A stretch of 64,000 nucleotides of DNA from Psychromicrobium lacuslunae (GTDB lineage Bacteria; Actinomycetota; Actinomycetes; Actinomycetales; Micrococcaceae), in assembly GCF_000950575.1 (NCBI RefSeq), contig NZ_CP011005.1, forward strand, positions 992,001-1,056,000. The letters run 5' to 3'. Shown in pieces: positions 18,941 to 29,953 of this stretch. Positions within the stretch are counted from its first letter, which is position 1. Each line of letters begins with the position of its first letter. Below the pieces are notes generated by a model. That model saw only the letters and a list, made by a program, of their open reading frames with translations. It was not told where the DNA came from and ran no database searches. The translations under genes and the position numbers were made by a program.

Positions 18941-20136
18941 ATGTTGCGTTGGCTTACCGCCGGGGAATCCCACGGCCCGGCTCTGACCGGGATTCTTGAA
19001 GGTCTTCCGGCTGGCATCGAGATTAGTACCCAGCAGATCCAGGACGCGCTGGCGCGTCGCCGGCTTGGCTATGGTCGTGGTGCCCGGATGAAGTTCGAAC
19101 AGGACCAGGTCAGGGTGCTCGGTGGTGTCCGGCACGGTCTGACCCAGGGCGGCCCGGTAGCAATTGAGGTCGGCAACACCGAATGGCCTAAGTGGGAGCA
19201 AATCATGGCCGCTGACGTAGTCAGCGAAGCCGAACTGGCAGGTCAAGCCCGTAATGCCCCGCTCACCAGACCGCGTCCGGGGCACGCAGACTTCACCGGA
19301 ATGCAGAAGTATGGTTTTGCCGAGGCCCGGCCGGTGCTGGAACGGGCCAGTGCGCGGGAAACCGCGATGCGGGTTGCCCTCGGTGCGGTGGCTTCGGCGT
19401 TCCTTGAGCAACTGGGCATCACCCTGGTCAGCCACACCGTTGCGGTTGGCACGGTAGCAGCGCCGGAGCACGCAGCCACTCCGACAGCTGCTGATTTGTC
19501 AGCGCTGGACGCCGACCCATTGCGATGCTTTGACGCCGACACTTCTGCTGCCATGGTTGCCGAGGTGGATGCCGCACATAAAGAGGGCGAGACCTTAGGT
19601 GGCGTTGTCGAAGTGCTGGCCTATGGGCTGCCACCGGGACTGGGTAGCTACGTACATTGGGATCGCCGGCTGGACGCCAGACTGGCTGCTGCCCTGATGG
19701 GAATTCAAGCCATTAAAGGTGTTGAAGTGGGCGACGGCTTCCGAAGTGCGGCGCGCCGTGGTTCGGCCGCGCATGACGAAATCGAGCTGACCGCGGACGG
19801 TGCGGTTCACCGGATGAGTAATCGGGCTGGCGGTATCGAAGGAGGCATGAGCATTGGCGATGTGCTCCGGGTGCGCGCCGCGATGAAACCAATTGCCACC
19901 GTCCCGCGTGCGCTGCGTACCGTCGATATCAGCACCGGTGCACCGGCCAAAGCTCATCATCAGCGTTCTGACGTCTGTGCGGTGCCCGCCGCCGGAGTGG
20001 TGGCCGAAGCCATGGTGGCCTTGGTGCTGGCGGAGGCGGTCTTGGAGAAGTTCGCCGGCGACTCGCTCGGTGAAACCAAGCGTAACCTCGAGCAGTATCT
20101 GGCGAATATCCCAGACGAACTCGGTTCTCAGCCGCT

Positions 20137-20140
<4 letters not shown>
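18941..20140 (+). CDS. aroC: Chorismate synthase
   Basis: 399 residues; converts EPSP to chorismate with reduced FMN, the last shikimate pathway step. All main signatures are present: [60 protein letters not shown], and [19 protein letters not shown] 18941 has GGCAGGATAG upstream. It overlaps aroK by four bases (GTGA), so the two are translationally coupled. Confidence 0.97.
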
Positions 20141-22308
<2,168 letters not shown>

Positions 22309-22349
22309 ATCAAGAGCGTGAAAAACGCGATAGAATAAGTGCTGGTTTT

Positions 22350-22378
22350 TTGACAAGTTGAACATCCCCGGCTGAACT
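22350..22378 (+). promoter_or_regulatory. Candidate promoter for efp-nusB
   Basis: TTGACA at 22350-22355 is a perfect -35; TGAACT at 22373-22378 lies 17 bp downstream and is a weak -10. TAGAAT at 22331-22336 is another -10 candidate. Either would serve efp, which starts at 22395. Confidence 0.35.
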
Positions 22379-22394
22379 TTCAGGAAGAGACACA

Positions 22395-22955
22395 GTGGCA
22401 ACTACTAACGATATTAAAAACGGAACGGTGCTGAACCTCGACGGGCAGCTTTGGAATGTTATTGAGTTCCAGCACGTCAAGCCCGGCAAGGGTGGCGCTT
22501 TTGTGCGCACCAAGATCCGCAATGTGCTCTCCGGCAAGGTGGTCGACAAGACTTTTAACGCTGGTCTGAAGATTGAAACCGCGACCGTTGACCGTCGTGA
22601 TTACCAGTACCTGTACCAGGACGGCGAGGATTTCATCTTCATGGACACCCAAGATTATGACCAGATCACCGTTTCCGCTGCTGTTGTCGGTGACGCTGTG
22701 AACTTTATGCTGGAAAATCAGAACGTCAACATTGCTCTGCATGAAGGTACTCCTTTGTACCTGGAACTGCCGGCTTCGGTGATCTTGGAGATCACCTACA
22801 CCGAGCCAGGCCTGCAGGGCGACCGTTCCTCAGCGGGAACCAAGGGTGCCACCCTGGAGACCGGTTACGAGATCCAGGTTCCGCTGTTCGTTGAGCAGGG
22901 CACCAAGGTCAAAGTGGATACCCGTGATGGCAGCTACCTGGGCCGAGTTAACTAG
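22395..22955 (+). CDS. efp: Elongation factor P
   Basis: 186 residues, three beta-barrel domains. The loop that enters the peptidyl transferase centre is [10 protein letters not shown], with Lys 32 at the tip; it relieves stalling at polyproline. Neither EpmA nor other modification genes are seen in the window, so whether Lys 32 is modified is unknown. GTG 22395 follows AGGAAGAG. It overlaps nusB by one base. Confidence 0.97.
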   Translation: MATTNDIKNGTVLNLDGQLWNVIEFQHVKPGKGGAFVRTKIRNVLSGKVVDKTFNAGLKIETATVDRRDYQYLYQDGEDFIFMDTQDYDQITVSAAVVGDAVNFMLENQNVNIALHEGTPLYLELPASVILEITYTEPGLQGDRSSAGTKGATLETGYEIQVPLFVEQGTKVKVDTRDGSYLGRVN

Positions 22956-23404
22956 TGAGTTCTGCTAGCAACGGCAACACCGGTAATAGTGGTTCCCGGG
23001 CCCGGAGCAAAGCGCGGCGTCGTGCCCTGGATATTCTTTTCGAATCAGGTCAGCGGGAGATGGCTGCCTCGGAGATTCTGCAATTGCGCCGCGAAAGCAC
23101 CGACCAGATTATTGCTCCTTACACGGTAGAGCTGATCGACGGTGTCACCGCGCAGCAAGAGACAATCGATGAGTTTTTGCAGACCTACGCCAAGGGATGG
23201 ACGCTCGAGCGGATGCCCGCGGTAGACCTGATTATCCTAAGGATCGGCAGCTGGGAATTGCTCTATAACGAGGAGATTCCAGACGGCGTCGCGGTGAGTG
23301 AAGCAGTCGAACTAGCCAAGGCTCTTTCGACGGATGAATCCCCGCAGTTCGTGAACGGTCTGCTGGGACGACTACAGCAACTCAAACCGACACTGCTGGC
23401 TTAG
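22955..23404 (+). CDS. nusB: Transcription antitermination factor NusB
   Basis: 149 residues, all-helical. RSKARRRALDILFESGQRE is the classic N-terminal arginine-rich RNA-binding part, and the C-terminus has VSEAVELAKALSTDESPQFVNGLLG split across two helices. It acts with NusE on rRNA operon antitermination. GTG 22955 shares a base with the efp stop. A strong hairpin follows 22 bp after its stop codon. Confidence 0.95.
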   Translation: MSSASNGNTGNSGSRARSKARRRALDILFESGQREMAASEILQLRRESTDQIIAPYTVELIDGVTAQQETIDEFLQTYAKGWTLERMPAVDLIILRIGSWELLYNEEIPDGVAVSEAVELAKALSTDESPQFVNGLLGRLQQLKPTLLA

Positions 23405-23425
23405 CCACCAATCGAGATCTGAATC

Positions 23426-23466
23426 ACGAAGGCGCCGCCCACCACTAAGGTGGGCGGCGCCTTCGT
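23426..23466 (+). terminator. Terminator hairpin after nusB
   Basis: Two perfect 18-bp arms (23426-23443 and 23449-23466) with loop ACTAA. The stem is very GC-rich (core GGCGCCGCCC) and has no T-run. It should end the aro-efp-nusB transcription. Confidence 0.9.
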
Positions 23467-23517
23467 CGTTCCGGTCCCCTCGAGCGCGGTGGCACGTTCG
23501 CGGCCTCAACTATCGGT

Positions 23518-23572
23518 GAGTGTGCAGATCTACATGTTTTGAATGCTTCTTAAGATGTAGATCTGCACACTC
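23518..23572. repeat. 55-bp inverted repeat between nusB and the PrsW-family gene
   Basis: Perfect 18-bp arms at 23518-23535 and 23555-23572, each including TGTGCAGATCTACAT or its complement, enclose a 19-base AT-rich spacer. It is separate from the nusB terminator and lies 18 bp from the PrsW-family gene's 3' end, so it could terminate that gene. Its sequence is unrelated to the palindromes at 51 and 52 kb. Confidence 0.85.
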
Positions 23573-23590
23573 GGCGGGGCGGTGCTGGGC

Positions 23591-25171
23591 TTAGCCGAGC
23601 ACCAGAGGTCTTAGCGCGGTGATCTCGTCAAGCAGGCCTTGTTCATCTTGCTGGTTCTGCCGTTGACTAGCGCCCACTAGGATGCGTTGCCTGGTGTAGG
23701 CCAATGAGGTCGACTTGCGGATAAATTCCTTCATCGGCTGTGTCCGACGGTACGTTTTCGCCCAGGCCATGGCATTGCGTCGACCAGCCGGGGTCGCGAT
23801 CATATTGACCTCCTCCGGGGTGAACCAGCCGCTTTGCGCATATTCGGCCAACCTTCGATGGGTCAGCTTGGCTTCGGATTTGCGCAGGAAGTAGATGCCA
23901 ACCCCCCAAAGTACGATCAGCGGACCTTCGTAGACCACCGACTGTAAGAAGACAGAGCCAAGGAAACTGGCGATATCGGTTGGTTCGAATAATGAAGGAG
24001 CACTGTTCCAGATGTAGTGGAAGATCATCGCCGGGATGAGACCGATGAAGAAGAAGCCGATAATCATTCCGGAGTTGCCCTTACGAGCCGCGTAGCCGAC
24101 CGCGACGCCGGTACAAGCGGTATAGAGCGCATGGCCGAAGGGGCTGAAAATACCTCGAATGATGAAGATGATGCTAAGGCTCAGCGCACCGCCGTCGGGA
24201 TCAACGAAGGTTCTGCCGAAGTACTGGATGTTTTCAGTGAAGGCGAAGCCTGCCGCGATGGTAGCGGCGTAAACCACGCCGTCGACCGGGCCGTCAAAGT
24301 ATTTCCGGGCGAAGAGTGCAATCAGCAAGATGCCGAGACCCTTAGAGAACTCCTCAACCGGTGGAGCCTCAAAGCTGGCGAGCCATTGCGAAGCCTCGGC
24401 CTTGGAGAGGTCGTCAGGCATGAAGAGTTTGATCCAGACTGGCTGGATCAGCAGCGTGGTGCCAATCGATCCGGCAGCACCCCAGAGTAGCGCAAAGCCA
24501 AGCATCCAGCGCGGCTCCGGTTCCCAGCGGTCGATGAAGTAGACGGTGAGCAGCACCGCAGCCAAGGGGAAGAGGGACAGCAAGAACCCGACCATGATGC
24601 CAGCCGGGCCAGCGGCGCGGTAAAGGTTCGGTAGCACCAGGAAAATCGCGAGCAGTGCCACCACAATGCAGGTGATAGCCACCAAGAGCACCACATTGAG
24701 AGTTCGCTTGGTGCGGCGAGCTTGCTGATGCGTCCAGACCGGCTGAATCGGCTGCGTCGGTGCATAGTTCGGTGCCGGCGTGTAGTTTTGCGGTTCGACC
24801 TGGCCCATCCAGGTCGGGTTGAGCGGCGTATAGGCCTGTTGTGATTGCTGGAACCCGTCATACTGAGCGAATTGCTGCTGGCCGAATTGCTGTTGGTTAA
24901 ACTGCTGAGCTGGCTGTTGAGCGGGTTGTCCCTGGGGCCAGTCCTGATGTGCTTGCTCCTGCTGGTAGCCGTAATAACCTTGTTGGCCCTGATCGTAGGC
25001 TTGCTGCGGATATTCGGAGTAGCCCTGCTGCGAAGCAGTGTTGTCATAGTAGCCTTGTTGCTGCTCAAGCGGCGCCTGCGGGTAGATTGGCTGACCGTAT
25101 TGGTCGTATTGTTGGCCCTCCGGCTGTTGCCAATGCTGCGGTTGATTGGGGTCTTGCCACGGGCTGCTCAT
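23591..25171 (-). CDS. PrsW-family intramembrane metalloprotease with Q/Y-rich N-terminus
   Basis: 526 residues. The first ~125 residues are Gln, Tyr, Pro and Gly repeats, then about eight membrane helices. Protease-like motifs are VEEFSKGLGILL (EExxK), AFTENIQYF, SPFGHALYTACTG, and MIFHYIWN, which supply Glu and His zinc ligands. A C-terminal cytoplasmic region of about 110 residues follows. In Bacillus PrsW cleaves an anti-sigma factor; no sigma/anti-sigma pair is nearby, so the substrate is unknown. ATG 25171 begins MSSPWQDPNQPQ; further upstream extension is not family-like. Confidence 0.85.
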   Translation of the reverse strand: MSSPWQDPNQPQHWQQPEGQQYDQYGQPIYPQAPLEQQQGYYDNTASQQGYSEYPQQAYDQGQQGYYGYQQEQAHQDWPQGQPAQQPAQQFNQQQFGQQQFAQYDGFQQSQQAYTPLNPTWMGQVEPQNYTPAPNYAPTQPIQPVWTHQQARRTKRTLNVVLLVAITCIVVALLAIFLVLPNLYRAAGPAGIMVGFLLSLFPLAAVLLTVYFIDRWEPEPRWMLGFALLWGAAGSIGTTLLIQPVWIKLFMPDDLSKAEASQWLASFEAPPVEEFSKGLGILLIALFARKYFDGPVDGVVYAATIAAGFAFTENIQYFGRTFVDPDGGALSLSIIFIIRGIFSPFGHALYTACTGVAVGYAARKGNSGMIIGFFFIGLIPAMIFHYIWNSAPSLFEPTDIASFLGSVFLQSVVYEGPLIVLWGVGIYFLRKSEAKLTHRRLAEYAQSGWFTPEEVNMIATPAGRRNAMAWAKTYRRTQPMKEFIRKSTSLAYTRQRILVGASQRQNQQDEQGLLDEITALRPLVLG

Positions 25172-25273
25172 AGCCCATACTTTACGGTGCTCCGGCGGTC
25201 GAAACCAAGAAGTTGCGCTAATCGCCGGGCAAACTGCTGTGGTAGTTTTTAACTGCAATGATCCACTTTAATT

Positions 25274-25298
25274 CCGTCCTGTGAGGCGGGGAAGGGGG
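25274..25298 (+). promoter_or_regulatory. PyrR-binding RNA motif overlapping the pyrR ribosome binding site
   Basis: The RNA GUCCUGUGAGGC (25276-25287) fits the PyrR-binding loop consensus RUCCNGNGAGGY at every position. It sits on a CCG/CGG stem (25274-25289) and directly abuts the pyrR SD, GAAGGGGG (25291-25298). PyrR bound here would block ribosome entry at the first gene. This resembles the translational repression known for mycobacterial pyrR rather than transcription attenuation, and no terminator is seen. Confidence 0.7.
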
Positions 25299-25305
25299 CA
25301 TCGGC

Positions 25306-25902
25306 ATGAACAACTCTGTTCAAACCACGCAGGCCAGTAATGGTCGAGTGGTTTTGAGTAGTGCGGACATCGACCGTGCACTGACGCGCATTGCGCATGA
25401 AATCCTCGAAGCTAATCGAGGTGCTGAGCAACTAGTTTTGCTCGGAATTCCGCGCCGAGGTTTTCCTTTGGCGCGAAGACTGGCGGAAAAAATTGCCAGC
25501 GTGGAACCGAAAATCAACCCCGACGATATTTTGGGGCAACTCGATGTCACGATGTTCCGGGACGACCTTTCCCGGCAGCCAACCCGGGCGCCACAACGCA
25601 CCCAGCTACCCACCACGGGCATTGACAATCGGGTGGTGGTACTGGTTGATGACGTGCTCTACTCCGGTCGGACGATCAGGGCTGCACTCGATGCGCTCGT
25701 CGACCTGGGTCGCCCCACCATCGTACGGCTAGCGGTGCTGGTCGATCGAGGGCACCGTGAGCTGCCGATCCGCGCCGACTACGTCGGCAAGAACCTGCCC
25801 ACTTCCTCCAGCGAACGGGTTCGCGTGCATTTGGCCGAGACCGACGATGGCGCGGAGCAAGTGATCATCGAGGGCCCAGCAACGGCAGGGGAGTCATCAT
25901 GA
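25306..25902 (+). CDS. pyrR: Pyrimidine operon regulator PyrR / uracil phosphoribosyltransferase
   Basis: 198 residues with a PRTase fold. The PRPP loop is [19 protein letters not shown], preceded by the RNA-binding-type [35 protein letters not shown] is typical of PyrR. It binds pyr mRNA when UMP is high and may also convert uracil to UMP. The start ATG 25306 lies eight bases after a strong SD that overlaps its own binding motif. It overlaps pyrB by 4 bp and heads the operon. Confidence 0.95.
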   Translation: MNNSVQTTQASNGRVVLSSADIDRALTRIAHEILEANRGAEQLVLLGIPRRGFPLARRLAEKIASVEPKINPDDILGQLDVTMFRDDLSRQPTRAPQRTQLPTTGIDNRVVVLVDDVLYSGRTIRAALDALVDLGRPTIVRLAVLVDRGHRELPIRADYVGKNLPTSSSERVRVHLAETDDGAEQVIIEGPATAGESS

Positions 25903-26906
25903 GGCATTTGCTCTCCACCCACGATCTGGCCCGCGCGGATGCCCTGCAAATCTTGGACACCGCCGAGGAAATGGCGGCGGTAACCGAGCGCGAGGTCAAG
26001 AAGCTGCCCGCGCTACGCGGCCGCACGGTAGTGAATCTGTTCTTCGAGGACTCCACTCGCACTCGGATCTCCTTTGAGGCAGCGGCTAAACGGCTGAGCG
26101 CCGATGTAATCAATTTTGCGGTCAAAGGCTCCTCGGTTTCTAAGGGCGAATCACTCAAAGACACCGCGCAAACTTTGGAAGCAATGAGCGCCGATGCGGT
26201 AGTGATTCGGCACGGTGCCTCCGGCGCGCCCCAGCAACTGGCGAACTCCGGATGGATCGACGCCGCGGTCATCAATGCGGGTGACGGTACTCACGAGCAC
26301 CCCACCCAGGCGCTGCTGGATGCCTTCACGATGCGCAGGCACTGGGCCAAGGTGCGTGGCCTTAACTCGATTGGCTCCGATCTGAGTGGGCTACGGGTAG
26401 CGATAGCTGGGGACGTCCTGCATTCCCGGGTGGCTCGCTCCAATGTCTGGTTACTGAAGACGCTCGGTGCCTCGGTGACCTTGGTCGCGCCGCCAACGCT
26501 GTTGCCGCTCGGGGTCAGTTCCTGGCCCGTTGCGGTGAGCTACGACCTCGACGCCACCCTGGACACCGGGGTGGACGCGATGATGATGCTCCGAGTGCAG
26601 GGTGAGCGGATGAATGCCGCGTTCTTCCCCTCGGAACGCGAATACTCGCGGCGTTGGGGCTTCGACGACGCTCGGCTGGCACGGCTGGATAGCCTCGGGC
26701 TTAAGGACACCATTGTGATGCACCCAGGCCCGATGAACCGGGGCTTGGAGATTTCCTCCGCGGCGGCAGATTCTGCCCGGTCCACCGTGCTAGATCAGGT
26801 AAGAAACGGCGTCGCGGTGCGAATGGCTGCGCTCTATCTGCTGCTGAGCGGTAATTCGAGCTCAGCGCACGGTAGCGCAACTGAAAACTTTGAACGGAGC
26901 AAATGA
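25899..26906 (+). CDS. pyrB: Aspartate carbamoyltransferase catalytic subunit
   Basis: 335 residues; condenses carbamoyl phosphate with aspartate. The carbamoyl-phosphate loop is [12 protein letters not shown] and [11 protein letters not shown] is also conserved; [12 protein letters not shown] is near the C-terminus. ATG 25899 overlaps the pyrR stop (ATGA). No pyrI regulatory subunit is present, in line with class B-like or unregulated enzymes of Gram-positives. Confidence 0.97.
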   Translation: MRHLLSTHDLARADALQILDTAEEMAAVTEREVKKLPALRGRTVVNLFFEDSTRTRISFEAAAKRLSADVINFAVKGSSVSKGESLKDTAQTLEAMSADAVVIRHGASGAPQQLANSGWIDAAVINAGDGTHEHPTQALLDAFTMRRHWAKVRGLNSIGSDLSGLRVAIAGDVLHSRVARSNVWLLKTLGASVTLVAPPTLLPLGVSSWPVAVSYDLDATLDTGVDAMMMLRVQGERMNAAFFPSEREYSRRWGFDDARLARLDSLGLKDTIVMHPGPMNRGLEISSAAADSARSTVLDQVRNGVAVRMAALYLLLSGNSSSAHGSATENFERSK

Positions 26907-28207
26907 TGAGTAAATATTTGATCAAAGGTGCTTCGGTCCTGGGCGGCGAGCGCACCGATCTGCTGGTTGCTGACGGGCGCTTTGCTCCGCTAGAAGACTC
27001 GGCGGGGGCAACTGAGATCGACGCTGAAGGGTTAGTTGCGCTGCCGGGCCTGGTCGATCTACACACCCATTTGCGTGAGCCCGGTCGCGAGGATGCCGAA
27101 ACGGTGCTGACCGGCTCGCAGGCTGCCGCCAAGGGTGGTTTCACCGCAGTGCACGCGATGGCGAACAGCATGCCGGTGGCAGATACTGCCGGGGTAGTTG
27201 AGCAGGTTTACCGCCTCGGCCAGGACGCTGGCTGGACCGAGGTGCGGCCAGTGGGCGCGGTGACCGTGGGCCTGGCCGGTCAACGGCTGGCCGAACTCGG
27301 CGCGATGGCTGATTCTCGAGCTCGGGTCAGGGTGTTCTCCGACGATGGCATGTGCGTCTGGGACCCGGTGCTAATGCGTCGCGCGCTGGAGTATGTCAAA
27401 GCGTTTGATGGCGTGGTGGCCCAACATGCGCAGGAGCCGAGGCTCACCGAAGGCGCCCAGATGAACGAGGGCGAGGTGTCCGCTGTGCTCGGCTTGCAGG
27501 GCTGGCCGGCGGTTGCCGAGGAAGCCATTATCGCCCGAGATGTACTGCTGGCTCAGCACGTCGATTCTCGGCTGCACATCTGCCACGTCTCAACTGCGGG
27601 CAGCGTCGAGATCATTCGCTGGGCTAAGGCTCGCGGCGTCAAGGTCACCGCCGAGGTTACCCCGCACCACTTGCTACTCACCGACGAACTGGTGCGCAGC
27701 TACGATCCTGTTTTCAAGGTCAACCCACCGCTACGCAGCTCCGAAGACGTGCAAGCCTTACGCGCTGCACTGGCCGATGGCACCATCGACGTCGTCGGTA
27801 CCGATCACGCCCCGCACCCTAGCGAGGCGAAAGAATGCGAATGGGCGCAAGCGGCGATGGGCATGACCGGCTTGGAGACAGCGCTTTCGGTGGTGCAGCA
27901 CACCATGGTGGAAACCGGACTGATCGGCTGGCAGCAGGTAGCGAAGATTACTTCCCAGACCCCGGCGACGATCGGTCAGTTACCCTGGCAGGGCGGCAGC
28001 TTGGCAATTGGTGAAACCGCGCAGCTGACCCTGGTGGACCCGGCCGCACGCTGGACAGTCGACCCACAGAAGATGGCGACCAAGGGGCGCAACTCGCCCT
28101 TCGCTGGCTTGGAATTGCCCGGGGCTGTGATAGCCACCTTCCTGAATGGGCACCCCACCGTGCTGAACGGCGAGCTAAATACACCGACCGACGTCGGAGC
28201 GCTTTAG
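26906..28207 (+). CDS. pyrC: Dihydroorotase
   Basis: About 433 residues; cyclises carbamoyl aspartate. Zinc-binding motifs are DLHTHLREPG (His-x-His) and GTDHAPHPSEA; ARVRVFSDDG and LHICHVSTAGSVEI add further ligands. ATGATG occurs at 26903-26908; the second ATG (26906) has GGAG at the better distance of six bases, but 26903 would give one more residue. Either way the start overlaps the pyrB stop. Its stop shares a base with the next start. Confidence 0.96.
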   Translation: MSKYLIKGASVLGGERTDLLVADGRFAPLEDSAGATEIDAEGLVALPGLVDLHTHLREPGREDAETVLTGSQAAAKGGFTAVHAMANSMPVADTAGVVEQVYRLGQDAGWTEVRPVGAVTVGLAGQRLAELGAMADSRARVRVFSDDGMCVWDPVLMRRALEYVKAFDGVVAQHAQEPRLTEGAQMNEGEVSAVLGLQGWPAVAEEAIIARDVLLAQHVDSRLHICHVSTAGSVEIIRWAKARGVKVTAEVTPHHLLLTDELVRSYDPVFKVNPPLRSSEDVQALRAALADGTIDVVGTDHAPHPSEAKECEWAQAAMGMTGLETALSVVQHTMVETGLIGWQQVAKITSQTPATIGQLPWQGGSLAIGETAQLTLVDPAARWTVDPQKMATKGRNSPFAGLELPGAVIATFLNGHPTVLNGELNTPTDVGAL

Positions 28208-28752
28208 TGGACAAGCTGTGGCCAACCATCTTCGCGGTACTGCTCGTGCTCGCGGCCTTCGCGCTGATCTGGGTGGGCTGGCGAAACCGGCAGCGTCGGC
28301 AGGCTGAGACCTTGCCGCTCCCTGAGGTGCCGGAGCTAAGCCAAGCTCAGCTTTCGGTGCCAGGCCAGTACGTGGCGACCACCACTGAGGGCGATTGGCT
28401 GGACCGGATCGCGGTGCACAGCCTGGGGCTGCGCACTCAGGCAGAGCTCAGTCTGCACCCCGAAGGGATCTTGCTGGCACGTCGCGGGGCACCGGATCTC
28501 TTCATTGCAAATGGGCATTACGACGGTGTCCGGCTGGAAAGTGGGATGGCGGGCAAATTCGTCGAAAAGGACGGTTTGGTGGTGCTGAGTTGGAAATTAG
28601 GGGAGCAAGCATTAGATACCGGCTTCCGCACACAACGTGCCGCCGATCGCGGTCCGTTGTTCCTCGCATTGCAAAAGCTGGCTCCGCAAGACCCGGCAGA
28701 GACACCGACTTTAGAAGCTCAAGAATTAGACAGCACAGAAAAGGATGGCTGA
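28207..28752 (+). CDS. PH-like domain membrane protein inside the pyr operon
   Basis: 181 residues. One N-terminal membrane helix (about 8-26, [18 protein letters not shown]), then an acidic soluble domain with strands resembling a bacterial PH-like fold ([30 protein letters not shown]). The function is unknown. GTG 28207 overlaps the pyrC stop by one base and the stop lies one base before the likely carA start, so it is co-translated with pyrimidine synthesis. Proteins of this kind sit between pyrC and carA in relatives, which argues for a conserved role. Confidence 0.75.
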   Translation: MDKLWPTIFAVLLVLAAFALIWVGWRNRQRRQAETLPLPEVPELSQAQLSVPGQYVATTTEGDWLDRIAVHSLGLRTQAELSLHPEGILLARRGAPDLFIANGHYDGVRLESGMAGKFVEKDGLVVLSWKLGEQALDTGFRTQRAADRGPLFLALQKLAPQDPAETPTLEAQELDSTEKDG

Positions 28753-28753
28753 G

Positions 28754-29953
28754 ATGACGCAGGCCACACAGAACTCGGGCAAAGCCCTATTGGTTCTAGA
28801 AGACGGTACGACTTTCAGCGGTGAGAGCTACGGCGCCAGTGGCACCGCTCTCGGCGAGGCGGTCTTCGCCACCGGAATGACTGGTTATCAAGAAACCATT
28901 ACCGACCCGTCTTATGCCGGCCAGCTCGTGGTGCAAACCGCGCCGCATATCGGTAACACCGGTGTGAACGATGAAGACGCCGAATCGCGGAAGATTTGGG
29001 TGGCTGGCTACATTGTCCGCGATGCCGCCCGTCGACCCTCGAATTGGCGTTCGGAACGCAGCCTCGACGAAGAACTGATCGCCCAGGGAATCATCGCTAT
29101 CCAGGGCGTCGATACTCGCGCCATCACCAGGCACTTACGCGAACGCGGTGCTATGAAGGCCGGCATCTTCAGCGGCGAAGCCGCCACCCGACCGGTCGCG
29201 GAACTGCTTGCCGAAGTGACTGCGCAAGCCTCGATGGAGGGGCAGCAGCTCGCCGAGACGGTCAGCGTCGAGGATGCTTACATCGTTGAACCGAAAGATC
29301 ACGGCTGGCAGGGCGCGAATGGCGACGGGACACCCATTTTTAGCATTGCGGCGATCGATCTGGGCATCAAGGCGATGACACCGCAACGCTTCGCCGAGCG
29401 GGGCGTCCGGGTTCATGTCTTACCGGCAACCAGTAGTTTTGAGGACGTCCAGGCCGTCAATCCGGATGGCGTCTTCATGTCCAATGGCCCGGGCGACCCG
29501 GCTACCGCGGATCGCCAGGTTTCTTTGCTGCGTGAGGTGTTGGGACAAAAGATCCCCTTCTTCGGGATTTGTTTCGGTAACCAGATCCTCGGCCGGGCGC
29601 TAGGTTTTGGCACCTACAAGCTGCGCTACGGTCACCGTGGCATCAACCAGCCCGTAATGGACCGGGCTACCGGCAAGGTGGAAATCACCTCGCAGAATCA
29701 CGGCTTTGCGGTTGATGCACCGAAAGATCGGGTCAGCGACGCTCCTGAGCCCGGTTTTGGCCGGGTCGAGGTGAGCCACGTCAGTCTCAATGACGACGTC
29801 GTTGAAGGTCTGAACTGCTTGGATCTGCCCGCTTTTTCGGTTCAGTACCACCCGGAAGCTGCGGCTGGACCGCACGATTCCGCCTATCTGTTTGATCGTT
29901 TTATTGACCTAATGGCCAGCACTGCAGAAAAGACCACGGAGGTCAGCGAATAA
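28754..29953 (+). CDS. carA: Carbamoyl-phosphate synthase small subunit (glutamine amidotransferase)
   Basis: 399 residues; releases ammonia from glutamine for CarB. The N-terminal CPSase domain has [11 protein letters not shown] and [19 protein letters not shown]; the class I amidotransferase domain has nucleophile Cys in [14 protein letters not shown] and His/Glu in [15 protein letters not shown] 28754 has AAGG nine bases upstream; ATG 28745 is an alternative that would overlap the previous gene. Its TAATG stop overlaps carB. Confidence 0.97.
   Translation: MTQATQNSGKALLVLEDGTTFSGESYGASGTALGEAVFATGMTGYQETITDPSYAGQLVVQTAPHIGNTGVNDEDAESRKIWVAGYIVRDAARRPSNWRSERSLDEELIAQGIIAIQGVDTRAITRHLRERGAMKAGIFSGEAATRPVAELLAEVTAQASMEGQQLAETVSVEDAYIVEPKDHGWQGANGDGTPIFSIAAIDLGIKAMTPQRFAERGVRVHVLPATSSFEDVQAVNPDGVFMSNGPGDPATADRQVSLLREVLGQKIPFFGICFGNQILGRALGFGTYKLRYGHRGINQPVMDRATGKVEITSQNHGFAVDAPKDRVSDAPEPGFGRVEVSHVSLNDDVVEGLNCLDLPAFSVQYHPEAAAGPHDSAYLFDRFIDLMASTAEKTTEVSE

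Noticed and set aside
24845-25252. Leu/Val-rich open frame that looks like membrane helices
   Set aside because: It is the antisense of the Gln-rich head of the PrsW-family protein; CAG/TTG runs read as Leu codons in reverse.
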